From Peribolospora baueri (taxonomy: Eukaryota > Basidiomycota > Peribolosporomycetes > Peribolosporales > Peribolosporaceae): 64,000 bases of DNA. The notes beneath the pieces were generated by a model, which saw nothing but the letters and a program-made list of their open reading frames with translations, was not told the DNA's origin and made no database searches. The translations under genes were made by a program, and so were the position numbers. Position 1 is the stretch's first letter. Each line of letters starts with the position of its first letter. Below, piece by piece: positions 1 through 11,925 of this stretch. The stretch lies in NCBI GenBank assembly GCA_029717555.1, contig JAMDHS010000025.1:186001-250000 (forward strand). The letters are read 5' to 3'.

Positions 1-2678
1 TTCCACCCCTTGTCCTATTCCATTGCGGCGGTATCTCGGACCTTTATGCGCACAGACGACCGCAAGAGCTGTACTCTACTCGAGTGGACCTGGAACCGTT
101 ACCGATTGTGGCGCTTATTGTTTTCGAGGTCCGACCTTTTTGGTTGGCCGAGTGCTTCTATCTGTGAAGGACAGACAGCATCAAATCGCTGAGCAGGATC
201 CAGCCAACGAGACCCTTCAAACGATGCCGATGATGGGGCTCAGAGTGTGGCGACCAGGTTCGTCTCTCCACGTTCGTGATATTCATGCCAATATCGACCC
301 GCAAGCGGTCAATGCTACTACAGGGCCGTAGAGCATGGAGGTGTGACGATGTGGATTGGACAGCAACGTTGCCCAGAGTCTGTGTGAGGTCCTCGTCAAC
401 GTCGGCCGAGTCTGGAGGCACTCTCCTCCTCGACCTCAGCCCTTCACCGAGCTCCTGTGTTCACGTCGAAATAGTTTGGCTTGCTATGGGTCGGTGGTTG
501 AACAGCCATTAACACATCCTTCCATCGTTGCGCAATTGTCAACACACAAAATGGACGTTCCTGGAGGAGAATCCTCCTGCTCGGCTATCTTCGCATACCT
601 TCAGAGCTCTAGCTCCTCTGCGCGGATGAGGACGATATTTTAGACACTCGTCCATCCGCGCATCCTAACGTATATGTGAGCGTTTGATGACTCTTCTGTC
701 TCCTTCATCCAGCCAACCCTTCGTTTCCGTCTCCGTCCAGCGTCAGATGCTTAGCTGCTAGCCTCCCGCCCTCGTTCACTTAATCCCTCGGCCTACGAGG
801 ACATCAAGCCTGACGACTCTTCGCGCGCTTTTGCCGGCCCTTGGTGGTGCCGTTTCTTTGCCGACGTTGCCAAGGAGGAAGAGCGGACGACTTGTGGGAA
901 GTCAGGATGGGTTTTGACGTGGATCGGGGTCAGACGCGAGAATAGAGGGAGAAAACGAGCGATGGTTTGATCAGGGCTAACGTCGTTCCGACTTCCCTTT
1001 TGCATTCCAAAGCCCAGAACGACATGCAGACGCAATCGCTCACCTCTACGTTCGGCCGCGACGACGGCGCCGCATGTGACAGCAACCTCGTCACGTTCTT
1101 CCACTGTCTTGTCTTTCGCATCCCTCGCGTCCTGGAGAGGGAGAGGATCGACGGCGGCAGCCAGGGCCTTCACCATGGGGACAGGTGCTCTCTCAACGTT
1201 GGACAGCGAGGCGGCTTGCGCACGAAGGGGACTGGCGCGGCGGAGATGGTGGCGAGGAGCGTGGTTGCGAGAAGGAAGGATACAAGGGAAACGACGCAAA
1301 GGAACCTTATTTTGGCTGTTCTCCATCCGTGTGGGATGAGCTTACGGTCCGTCGGGCGGCTTGACAGGTGGGCTGGAATGGGTGATCACGACCAGCGTGA
1401 AGGGAAGAAAGAAGAGAAGCAGATGAGCGTGGAGTGAAGGGAGAGAAGAAAGAGAAATGGACGCAAATGCGAAGAAGGGGGAGGAGAGAAGACGGATCAA
1501 CCTGGGGGAGGACAGATAGAGGTAAGGCGTGAGAGATGCCGAGGAGGCCCTCTTTATGGAGAAGGGTAGTGCGAGGTCGAAGCTGTCTGGAGGTCGCTGT
1601 GCGCGTAGCTCAAGCAGATCACGACCAGTTGAACTCAATCAGTATTGGAGCACTTCGCCTTAGCAGCCAGGGACCACGAAACGGCAAGTAAAGTACATCT
1701 GGCCCATCAGATTGTAGAGTTTCAGAAGGAACCGGATGTCACAAGTGAGACGGAGCGAGCGCACACCGTCGTTAAGGGGTCGTGGGACCGTGAGCGGTTT
1801 TCGCTACGCGTTCATACCTCGCCAGGATTATCTGGACTGTCTGGAATTCGTTTGAGCTCTGCAGACATGAGGCGTGACCATAATACAAGGCTCAGAAAAC
1901 AACACAATGGTTGCCAAGCCGCAGCGCAGGCGTAGCCGACGGAGTTGTTCGAGTGGTGGTGCTTGAGTGGTGGTAGTCGAGCCGTGGCCGAGGCCTAAGG
2001 ACGTCTCAGTCCACTATATCTGTAAAATGGCGTAGGCCAACCTTTCCGCGGATCTGAACGTACATATGATTTCGTAGCGCACATGAGCCGCGGATAGGCC
2101 ATCATCTTTTGAAAAAGTAGCGCATGCGAGTGTCGGCCGACGGGGAGAGCGTGGCTATGGTCGTCAAGACGGACACGGTTAGCGCCAGGCTAGCCGCTGC
2201 CTCCTCTGCGGATAGATTTACGCCCAACGAATATTACAGCTTGAGGTGGTATTGGCACATCGAATGTCCGCTCCTCAAGTCCATTAGCTTGACTTATGAG
2301 CATGACACTGCACACCAGCCGTACAACAAGTACCTGGCCTATCGGCAGGTGGTGGCCCGTGCGCATCGCGTTGGCTCGACTGCGGCATTGCCAGCAAATC
2401 GACACCGAAGACATCGCAGGCGGGACCCGATCGCAATCACCACCATCACCGCCACCTGTACCGCTATCGCTCCTCTTCCTTCCTTCTTCTAGCGTCGCCA
2501 GTGGCCCCGAGTACGGACGGGCTGGACGCAGAATGATGCGTCTCGTCTGATTTAGCCTCGTCTTTACCCGCTCTCAACAATCCATCCACCTTCGCACCTC
2601 CGTTCTTCCCGTTGGCATCTCGCACTCCGTCCTCTTCTTCCTTCCGTCGTCCCGTCTCGTCCCGCCCGACGTTCCGCG
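1..2678. other. Stretch without a confident gene
   Basis: No reading frame here resembles a family I know. The most gene-like piece is a minus-strand frame (793-1326) listed separately. Bases 1342-1640 are purine-rich on the + strand (CT-rich on the other), which looks more like promoter or UTR than coding sequence. Bases 1945-1985 hold short GTGGTGG-type repeats. The last few hundred bases (about 2440-2678) are C/T-rich and lead into the HRD1 start, so they are probably its promoter and 5' leader. Confidence 0.4.
793..1326 (-). CDS. Doubtful hypothetical protein (177 codons)
   Basis: This is an open minus-strand frame rich in Arg, Ala and His at its N-terminus, which could pass for a mitochondrial presequence. 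I do not recognise the family. A good splice donor lies inside it (GTGAGC on the minus strand near 1045), so if the gene is real its true structure is probably spliced and this frame is only part of it. It could equally be a chance frame in GC-rich DNA. No neighbour gives context: the next confident gene, HRD1, starts 1.3 kb away on the other strand. Confidence 0.18.
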   Translation of the reverse strand: MENSQNKVPLRRFPCILPSRNHAPRHHLRRASPLRAQAASLSNVERAPVPMVKALAAAVDPLPLQDARDAKDKTVEERDEVAVTCGAVVAAERRGERLRLHVVLGFGMQKGSRNDVSPDQTIARFLPLFSRLTPIHVKTHPDFPQVVRSSSLATSAKKRHHQGPAKAREESSGLMSS

Positions 2679-5600
2679 ATGCCCGGCGTACGCACCCTAC
2701 CAGCCTCCCTCAGGCTGTCTCGGCTGACGATGTACGGCCTCGCCTCCACCATCATGGCTGTCTCAGTCGTATTCACCGCATTCAGGGAGAGGAGCAACTT
2801 CTATGCAGCTGCTGTGTATTTGAGCAAGAGTAGCGCGTTCATGTTGGTACGTTTGATGGTGCTTTATTGAACTGCTTTTTATCAACGGTTTATGTCGCCT
2901 TGCGTCTCATAATTTTTCTTTGCCTTTCTCCCTGCAAACCGCCGTAATCTGCCCGCGCAGATCATGATGAACTTTTGCATCTTTCTCACGCTCCTCTTTG
3001 GCATGGCCCTGCAAAGGCTCTTCTTTGGCCAGCTCCGACCGGTTGAAGTTGAGGTGAGATCTCATATTTTCATGTGTCTCGTCTCCCTACCCCTCCCCCC
3101 TCCCTTCAATGTATCGCTCACGTTTTTCCCCGGACCACCTGGGCCTTCAACAGCATCTATACGAGCGAGCCTGGTATGCAGTGACGGAATCCCTTTTGGC
3201 GATGACCATTTTCAGACGCGACTTCGACACTTCCTTCGTCGTTCGCTTCACAACGCTCCTCTTCATGAAAGTCTTCCACTGGCTTGGCGGCGACCGCGTC
3301 GAGTTCGTGCGTATCACTGTGCCCCTTTTAGCCGGACGCTCTCTGTTTTTGTGCTGGAATGCTCATCCCCCCTCCCCTTCTCGGCCCTTTAATGTCAACA
3401 ACTCGCATTCATGCCTGCAGATGGAGCAAACTCCGAACGTCACTACTATGTTCCACGTGCGGATGGTGGCCTTGCTCGCTACGCTCTGGGTCGTGGACTG
3501 CTTCATGGTCGCCTTCGCCGTGGAGGTCGTATGGGTGGCAAGGGAGAAGGCCGGGATCATGATCATGTTCGCGTCGGAGGTGCGTTTCTGGTCGCTTACA
3601 GAAGCACACGATAATGTCAAAAGCATCGTTAAGCTCAACTTCACCCTTCGCTTTTTCCCCTACACAGTTCATGATTCTATACGCCACCATTGTCCAGATT
3701 GCGCTCAAGTACGGCATCAACGCGTACGACAGACGACTGGACGTCGAGTGGGAGCAGAAGAGCATGTGGATATTTTATGTGGACCTTTTCACAGGTACGA
3801 CCGCCTTTCTCTCTTCTCTTTGCCCTTGCCTAAGCGCCCTCTCATGTTTCCCGTTGGCGGCACCTGCATTTCCAACTTGCATGGGCCGACAGACTTCCTC
3901 AAGCTCACCACCTACCTCATCTTCTTCGGCGTCATCCTCGCCTTCTACGGCCTCCCTCTCAATGTCATTCGAGATGTCTACATCACCGGCCGCTCCTTCA
4001 TCGGTCGCGTTCGGGATCTCCTTCGATACCGCGCCGCGACGCGAAATATGGACGAGCGGTATCCGGACGCGTCGAGGGAGGAGCTGGAGGCTATGAGCGA
4101 TCAGACGTGCATCATTTGCAGGGAAGAGATGGAGCATCGCACGAGTCGGGCGGAGAGGGAAGCTAGGGAACGGGCGGAAGGGGGAAGGAGGGGCGAGCAG
4201 GAACACGACGGAAGTGGTGGAACAAGCGGGCCGAGGCAGGGTCCGAATGACACGCCAAAGAAGCTACCTTGCGGACACGTTTTCCACTTCCACTGTCTCC
4301 GGAGCTGGTTGGAGAGGCAGCAGAGTTGTCCTACTTGGTAAGCGTGTGGCTTCGCTTTGCGTCTCTTAACAGATCTTATTCCGCCCATCATTCTGATCTC
4401 GTTCGTTCCACTTTGTGTTCGCATAGCCGTCGCCCCGTCCTCGAAAATTCTCCACCAGAAAACCCTCCTCGGGGTCCAGCTCCCGCTCCCCGTCAACCCG
4501 GACAAGCTCCGAGAGTAGAAGTTGCACCAGCCGCGACGCCGACCCCGACAGCAACATCGACGGCTGGACCGACGGGAGCGGGAACGGGGGCAGGAACGTC
4601 ACGTCCGGAGAACGTACACGCAATATACCAGCGGTACTTGCGAGAAGAAGAGAATCGGGCACAGGACAGTTTCCAGCGGTTCATGCAGCAGATGCGCGAT
4701 GAGCGCGCGCGGGGTGAGCGGAGCGCTCGGATGGCTGCATCGAATGCGACGGCTCAGTCCTTTGGAGCCCCGGACCCAAGCGTCTCTGCCCCTTCCTCGG
4801 GCCCGTCTGCACATGGACCAACGTCCCCAGCTTCGCAGCCTCGTGCACCTTTCGTCTTCGACGGGGCGCAGGCTCGTCCACCTCCTCTCCCTCCATCACT
4901 GTTTGGACCTTGGGCACAAGGTCAACCCGGCGCCATCGGGACCATGGGCCATCTCAGCTTTGGAGGCCCTGGTGCACCCACACCTCCTCCTTGGGCGATG
5001 CCAGTGCCACCTCAGTTCAGAAATGGTGGACCGGATGCTTTTATGCCTAGCCCGACTCCGACCGTGACGGCTGCAGGTGCAGCTGGTCCTTCGAACGGGG
5101 TCGATGGGCACGCGGGCGCCGCCGCCACTAGCTCGGGTGACAGGCCTCCCAATGGCTCAGTTCCCGTCACGGCTCCGTCTCCTGTTCCTTCTGCCTCCAC
5201 CTCCACGGCTGACGGCGCGGGTCCGTCTTCACTAAGGTCGGTCGATCTGAGCGGCTCTGCCGCCCAGGCCGAGGAGAAGAAGGAAAAAGGTAAGGAGAAG
5301 GAGAAGAAGACAGAAGACGCTTCTTCTCTTGACCCCCCCGATCCGCGCAAAGCTGCTGCGGCTGCTGCGCTGAGACGGTTCCAAGGGCCTCCACGGCCTC
5401 CACAGCCCGCACAACCCGCACAGCTCGCACAGTCCCCTTCTGCCCCTACCCCATCTCACTTCCGCGTCCTCGACTCTCAACTAACGACGCTGTCCCGTGC
5501 TACGAGGGAAGGACTGGAGGAGAGGCTAAGGGTGTTGGAGAGCGTGCAGAACGCGACCTATACCATGATCGAGGAGCTGTCGAAGGTGTTGAGCGTTTTG

Positions 5601-5717
5601 CCCGTCGATGAGGCGATCATCCGTAGGAGCGCAGAAAGTGCAAGTGGGGAGGAGACGAAGGAAGCGGCGGCGGGAGGAACTACCAAGGAAGGGACTACCG
5701 AGACGCTGGATGGGTAG
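2679..5717 (+). CDS. HRD1/synoviolin ER-membrane E3 ubiquitin ligase
   Basis: HRD1 is the multispanning ER ligase that ubiquitinates misfolded lumenal and membrane proteins for ERAD. I read seven exons: 2679-2846, 2961-3053, 3154-3306, 3421-3579, 3668-3794, 3893-4337 and 4427-5717, joining in frame to about 811 residues. The N-terminal 260 residues carry the hydrophobic segments and family-typical stretches HLYERAWYAVTE and LLFMKVFHWL. A RING-H2 domain (about residues 306-382) starts CIICREEM and ends LPCGHVFHFHCLRSWLERQ then CPTCRRPVL. About 40 charged residues are inserted between the first and second cysteine pairs, where human HRD1 has about ten. The C-terminal half is Pro/Ala/Gly-rich and disordered, with a Lys/Glu-rich patch, then a helical tail. 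The ATG at 2679 is chosen because it precedes the first membrane segment and gives an in-frame exon 1. Its E2 partner UBC7 lies at 27.4 kb. Confidence 0.95.
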
Positions 5718-6390
5718 CATCACCGCCGAGTTGTCTTCATGTGTAACGTCCCTCCGTGTAGAAGTTCTCCGTACGCCGTCGACTCTTACTTGTTTCTAGA
5801 GCCCCATCTTGCCCCATCTTATACAAATCGTTTTCATAGTATTCTTTCCTCCAATGCCAAGGACGATGCTGGCCAAGCGGACCGGGAGGCAAAAGGGAGA
5901 GGACGGCCAGATGATCTGTGTCTCCAGAGCCCGTGCACCTTTCTTCAGGGGTTACCATGCCATCCCCTGAAAAAAGCGTGGAATGAGTCACAGCAAGCAA
6001 GGGTTACGAAAGAAGCTTCCAAGATTTTTCGTCTATCGTTCATGGAGAACATGAACGTCGTGGACGCAAGACGAGTTCACAAGGGCATCAAATAGCACAT
6101 AGAAGCATCTAGAAGTTGTGACCTTGGCACAGCAGCCTGCTGTAAGTTAACAAGGGCCCCTTGGACTGTTGGAAAAAATGGACGAGCAAAAAATGCTTTG
6201 CTTTGCAGAGACGAGAGACATCACCCTGCGCTTGGCAAAAGACAGCTAGCTGGACGATTAATATTGGTACAAAACTTGCTCTATAGCTGAGATCATCCCG
6301 AGTAAGTGAACCTAAAAATAGGGAGAGAAGGGACGATTCAGTCTTTTGTCCACGCAGCTGGATCACCAATGACCATGGATGTCATTCAGC
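5718..6390. other. Convergent 3' spacer between HRD1 and MMS19
   Basis: The two genes end toward each other here, so this 0.67 kb should hold both 3' UTRs. I see no recognisable coding or RNA gene. The open frame at 5739-6095 on the + strand has no family likeness. Confidence 0.5.
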
Positions 6391-9300
6391 TCACCACCTG
6401 TCCCGGCATTCTACGGCCTCCCTCCTTACGGCTCTCTTTCGGTCATCGACGGCCTTGCCGAGCTCGCGAATCACAACGGCCCTTTGAGGATGGAGCTTGG
6501 AATACTGGACCACGTCTGGTAGAACAGCGAGGCAGCGGAGCGCGGCGATACGGACAGGCTGTGCGAGGCGGAAGGAACGTACGGCGTGACCGGTTCAGCA
6601 AAGAGGCACGTCACACGGTACAATGCCCAGCCTCCGCCTACTCACGGCAGAGACAAACTCGCCCGGCAACGAGTTTTCCAGCAACGCAGAAACTAGCTCG
6701 GAGGCGCGGGACTCAACCAGCTCCTTGGCCTCTGGTGCCGTCGACGTCGCTCGGATGGTGTTGATCGAGCTTGCGCGCGCCTCCGCGTCCGGAAGGGAGA
6801 GTGCGCGGAGGAGGAGAGGTATGAGCTGTCCGGTAAATAGACGTGGAAGGTGAAAAAGGCGTGCACGACGAGAGTCGGAGCACAGGCAGTTGCGAAGGCA
6901 TAAAATCAGCACCTCGTTCGACGCAGAAGGGAGAGGGGAAACTGAAGAGCAGCTGGCCCGCATCTGCGACTGACCTTCGGAAGCTCCTTCACGCTAATGG
7001 CTTGGGGCATGCTAGGAAGAAGGCAGGAGAGTGCAACGAGGTAGGTTCCTTGGTAAAGCGAGCCGTGCGCAGCTTGGTAGCCTTGTACGACCTTGGGCAC
7101 GATGTAGGTGAAGAAGCGCTGTCGGTGGAGGAGCTGAGAGCATGAGAGGAAGAGACATCGGCAATGAGCGCTTCGAATAACTAGTCCTTCATATCCCTAA
7201 TCTGGACGATTTTGCAGGATCGAGGGTCGTGATAGGCTAAAAGCTCACCCGAATGACGGCTCCGTTCTCCTTGGTCAACACCCCATCCTCCGCATTCGCA
7301 ACGATGGCCAACGCCTTCGCAGCCTCTTGACACAGGTCTGGGTCCGTAACGAGCGAGAGAACGGCGTCGATGTACGCGTATCCCTTTTGTTCGCCCCGGA
7401 CTATTAGGGCCTTTGCAATCTGTCAACGATAGAAGGTCCAGCAAGTCAATGACCAGGTATAGACAAGAGAAGCGTGCGAACGGCCAAAGTGAGCGCGAGC
7501 TGCTTCCATCAAGCTACGAAGAGGCGACGCAGCGATCAACGAAAACTAGGAGACATGCGCACCCAAAGCCAAGCCTTGACGGCCAATCTTCGCCGGTCGA
7601 TCGGCGCTTGCGGGCTGACAACTGCCGCGCGCCAATAAGCCTCCAGGTCCGCGTCCAATGTCGGCTTGAGTGCTGTTGAGAACGAAAGCGCGACACCAAG
7701 ATGTTGGGAAAGTCCCAAGAAACCGAGAACGAGGGATTACGGAAAGCCAGCAAATAGCGGCGTCAACATGTCAACTCGTGTGGGGCAAGTCGTAACCCGT
7801 TCGTCTTATCCTGAGAAACAGGCCTACTCGTCCCAGTCGATGCCATAGCATTGGAATGAAGATGCGTCAAACGAACCTTCAAAGTACTTGTTCACCGTTG
7901 CCGCGACGATGGCGAAAGCGGCCCTGGCTTGTACCTCATTGTCCGAAAGCGGGAGCCACTCGAGCATACGTTCCAACAACTGTCTGGCCTCGATGTCTAG
8001 AGGCAAGGGCACGTCTTTCTTGAGGGCGACGAAAGCGGAGGAGAAGAGGCTCACGGTGCTGCGCTGGGCTTCGGACGGGTGGGAAATGGAGGGATCGAGG
8101 GGGACGAAGGGAGACAAAGACGAGTCGGAGATGGCGGCGGTGGAAATGTCGCGAAGGAGGGGGGAGAGGGAGGAAGAAAGGTAACCTTCAAAGAGGGAGG
8201 CGGCGAAAATCGTTTGTTTCCTGTGGTAGAAAGAACGATAGCAAGTCATCGTTAAGGGGGTGAGAAGGGCGGATTGGAAGATGCAGATGGGACGGGACGA
8301 ACTCACTCGATACCCAAGCTCCTGACGAGCAGTCCAACGATCTTTCCCATATCCTCCAGAACCTCCAAATCCCTCGCCACTAGGTCCTTCCCGACCTCCT
8401 CATCTCCATTCCTGCCCTCCACCCTAGCAGATACGATGGCCAAAGCAAATAGTCTTGGCGCGAGCGTGGCGATATACCGGGGCACGTCCGCATTATTGGA
8501 TTTCACCTTGGAGAGAAGTACGCGATGGAGGGTCGCGAGGAGGGCGCGCGCGTAAGAGACGTTTGCGTCGTGCGTCTTGGCGGTGTCCAGCGTCGCAACC
8601 ATGGGTGCTTCCTGTTCTGTCCCCAAGGCGATGGGCCGGGGAGCGCAGACATATTCCAACTTGGCCAGTAGCCTCACCACGAGCGTCTCGAAAAGGTCAG
8701 GCTGGATGCAAAGCCTGGAGAGGCTGGAGAGAGTCCTGCGGTAGGAAGCGCGGGTCTGTTGGGCCTCCTCGGTGGAGAGATCGGAGGCAGAGGTGGGGAT
8801 GCGGTCCGGAAGCTTGGAGAGGAGAAGGGGAAGGGTTGAGTTGGAGAGGAATTTCGGGGAAAGGCGGGAGAGGGAGGTGAGGAAGGTCAGGGCGGAATCC
8901 CTGAAAAGTCGTCGACAGTAGACGACGCGGCAGAGGAGGACAGACGCAATATATGTCAGCGTGATGTATGCGTTGTGCGTCTATAGAAATGCATAGGACG
9001 TAAGACCCGCAGCCATTCCTATCCACCCACCTAACATCCTCTGCCTCATTCTCGACGACCAACCCGTTCACCACATCGACCAGGAACCCCAACTCTGCAG
9101 GGTCTAACATGCCTTTGACAAACACGATCTCGGAGAGCGCTTCCAGAGCGGTGGCTCTTTGAGAGGGCGCCTTGAGGCCTTTTGCGAGCGCTGCAAGCAG
9201 CTCATCGCGGAAAGGTTCGAGTGGGCGTTCGGTTGTGTAGGCGCGCGACGGCGTACCGGTGGGGTTCTGGGTGATAGGGGGCTCGGAGGCGGGAGTGAGA

Positions 9301-11475
9301 GTGGGGGGAATGTTGCCTTCCGAAGTGTGCACCTGCGGCTGCTGCGCATCAGAAAGCGAAGTCGCCCGGTCTGAATCCTTGGCCGCCACACCGGGTGACG
9401 ATTGGCCCACCATGGCTGCAGGCGAAGGGGATGCGTTCAGCGTAGTCGAAGAGTGGCCATAGGCATCCTTGAGCGCGCGGAAGAGCTCGGCGAGGTGTGA
9501 GAAGATGGGTGGTCGAATGGAGGGATCTTCAGAGGAGTGGTAGATTCTGAGGAGGAGCTCAAGGGATTGTTTAAGCATGAGATTCGAGGTCACCGCTACC
9601 GAGGCACAGAGAAAGAGGACGCAAAGCAGAGAAGACGGACGCAAGAACGAATGGGGCCATCAGTCTGAGGTCCTCAGCAGTCTCGTCCTCTGGATGAAGT
9701 AGACATCCCTCTCGAACATGAGGCAACTCACCACTGGCCCGAACAGCGCAAGCGGCGACTTTAGCAGCCGGCTTAGCCATGCTCTTCTCCGGCTCCTCCA
9801 AGCTCTGTAACACATCGGCAGCGATGCGAGGCATAATGCCATCGGCGGCATTTTCATCGGCGTAAAGAGTTCGGAGGAGGTCGGTCAGGGCTGCCTCGGC
9901 AAGTTGTTCGGTCGTGGCGTCTGTGGCGTGGAAAATCTGCAGAGAGAACGTCACAATATTTGGGTGTGAAGAGGTAATCAGCCACCGTCTTCTCCGCCAC
10001 GCTACAGAAGAAGGCTAACTCCGCGCCGCGTACCTCAATCTTGAGTCCCTCCCACAACCTCAACGCAAACTCCTGCGCCGCTGCCTTCCCGTAGACAGGC
10101 AGACACGCGCTGAGCGTCTCGAGAGTGTCGCGCTTCGCGTTGCCGCCCGATGCTGCAAGTTTCTCGAGAAGGAGGGGCATTGCCAGAGGTGCAAAAAGAG
10201 GGGTAGCGCAGAGGCATTGTCTGAGGACGAGAGAAGGGGAAGACGAGGGGGAGGAAGGGGATGAGTTTGTTTAAACAGAGGTTCGCTTGCTGAAAGAGGA
10301 TAGACCACCCACCGAAGGGCCAATTTCAAGTCTTCGGTCGTGATACCATAGGGATCGTCCGGAGGCGGTCGGAAGGTGATAGGGAAATAGCAGAAAGTGA
10401 TGTCGAAAAGTGCCTGAAGAAGAGCAAAACGTGTTTCGAGAGACGTTGTCCCGGAGCCAGGGAAGTCAGTGGAGAGTCATCCATAGCCTGCGAGTGCATT
10501 AAACCGGAGTTCCAGTTGCACACTTACCTCTACATGATTCCCCAGCGGCCATTCTAGCAGAACGACCCTATCGATTCCAAAAGCGAGCAACAGGTTCCTA
10601 GGGTCTTTCTCTCCTTCCAACAGAGCCGCGTAGCCGGCGAGAAACTCGTCGGCAAACCTGGGGCTCTTGAGCGCCTCTCGGTGACGTGCCACAAGGTTGT
10701 CTACAAGTTGAAGAACTTTGAAGCGGGTAATCTGTGGGAAGGAGTGCGGATGGGGGGTCGGTCGGAGATGGGCAAAGATGGCGCGGGAGACAGACTGCGT
10801 TTCCGAGTGGCCCCAGGACGATGGCGAAGGCAGAGAGGAGAGAGTGGTGAGGCCTGAGAGAACGTGATGGAGCATAGGGCCAGTGGGAGGTGCGGCAGTC
10901 GAAGGGGAGGTGGATGGGCTGCTTGCCGCCGCCGCTTTAGACGACGCTGGCGCAGACGTCGCTGCTGAACTGGGCAGAACCGACTTTTGGGAAGGGTTAT
11001 GGAAGATGGTCACAGCGTCCTCAACCTTGTCAATGTAAAATCCGGTCAGAACCCGGGCTGAGAAGGCGGGCAAAGACAGGGGTATGACATGAGCCGGCGA
11101 GCACCGAGGAGGATTTCATATGCTCATCAACGTCGTCCGATGCAAACGCCGAACGATCGCGCATGCGTATCGATTGGCCGAAGCACCCTCCTCCATGCTC
11201 GGTGCCTCTCCTTGGCCCTGGAAACAAGCGGCAGACTCACCGGCCTGTTTATTGATCCTCTCCGCACTAACGCCTGCCAATACCTCGCTAAGGAGCAATA
11301 TGGCCCTGGTCCGAAGCACCTCATCGTCGGCGGTGAGGTACTCTCCGAGCAACTTGACGAGCGCGAGGAGCGTTAGGCCGCCTTGGTCTACGGCATGGGA
11401 AACCGAGGCGGGCACCCGGGGAAGGGCGCCGACCATGAAGGAGCGCAGGTCCAGCGCTGGAGTAGTGTCTTCCAT
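6391..11475 (-). CDS. MMS19 (MET18) cytosolic Fe-S targeting HEAT-repeat protein
   Basis: MMS19 is the scaffold of the CIA targeting complex that hands Fe-S clusters to DNA polymerases, helicases such as XPD and other nuclear proteins. The gene has many exons. Exon 1 (11475-11241) encodes an N-terminal stretch ending in LLGEYLTADDEVLRTRA, the start of the MMS19 N-domain. Exon 2 begins at 11057 (ARVLTGFYIDKVEDAV) and contains EKDPRNLLLAFGIDRV. Near 10400-10330 comes the family signature YFPITFRPPPDDPYGITTED. Later exons give HEAT repeats: 9650-8700, 8680-8300, 8290-7825, 7700-7560, then IAKALIVRGE (about 7420-7250), QRFFTYIVPKVVQGY (about 7115-6950), 6840-6640 and a last repeat ending ECRDRW before TGA at 6391-6393. 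The start at 11475 is the first in-frame ATG of exon 1; an upstream exon cannot be excluded. It shares a 450-bp spacer with the divergent GH20 gene. Confidence 0.9.
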
Positions 11476-11925
11476 GGCTGGTGAAGCAGGGTGGGACGAG
11501 GGAGTGGAAGAAAGGCTGATCACGGCTCACCGAGTCTTGTTCTTGCTGCGGCACCATTTCTTTTCCGGGAGGACGCTGAGGAGGAGATTTCAAATCAGAG
11601 CTGAAGCCTCCACTATTATTCGTGCGACTTCGATAACAGAGAGCTGCTGCGGCGATGTGACGTAGTCGGCCGATCCGATCATTCGCAGCATGGAGAGCGG
11701 TGTAGGAGTAGAGAGGATGTCCTTCTCAACTACGACGGCGACGGCTGACAACACCATCGACGGAACAACACATAGAGGAAAGAAAAAAAGAAGAAACGAA
11801 GGAAGGAATAAAGAAGGAGAGGGCACAAGAATCCAGAACGCAACCGTCTCTTTTTCTCTCCCGTCTTGCATTTTCGCTCGCATACGAGCCTCCGTTGCCT
11901 TTTCCCCCCTCCCTCGCACGCCGTC
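11476..11925. promoter_or_regulatory. Divergent spacer of MMS19 and GH20 hexosaminidase
   Basis: The two start codons face away from each other across 450 bases, so both promoters must lie here or overlap the 5' leaders. The GH20 side is C/T-rich just before its ATG, as is common upstream of fungal start codons. No TATA box is obvious. Confidence 0.55.

Noticed and set aside
1342-1638. 98-codon minus-strand frame rich in Ser/Leu/Phe
   Set aside because: Its sequence is a CT-rich tract giving a repetitive hydrophobic peptide with no conserved pattern; more likely promoter or UTR.
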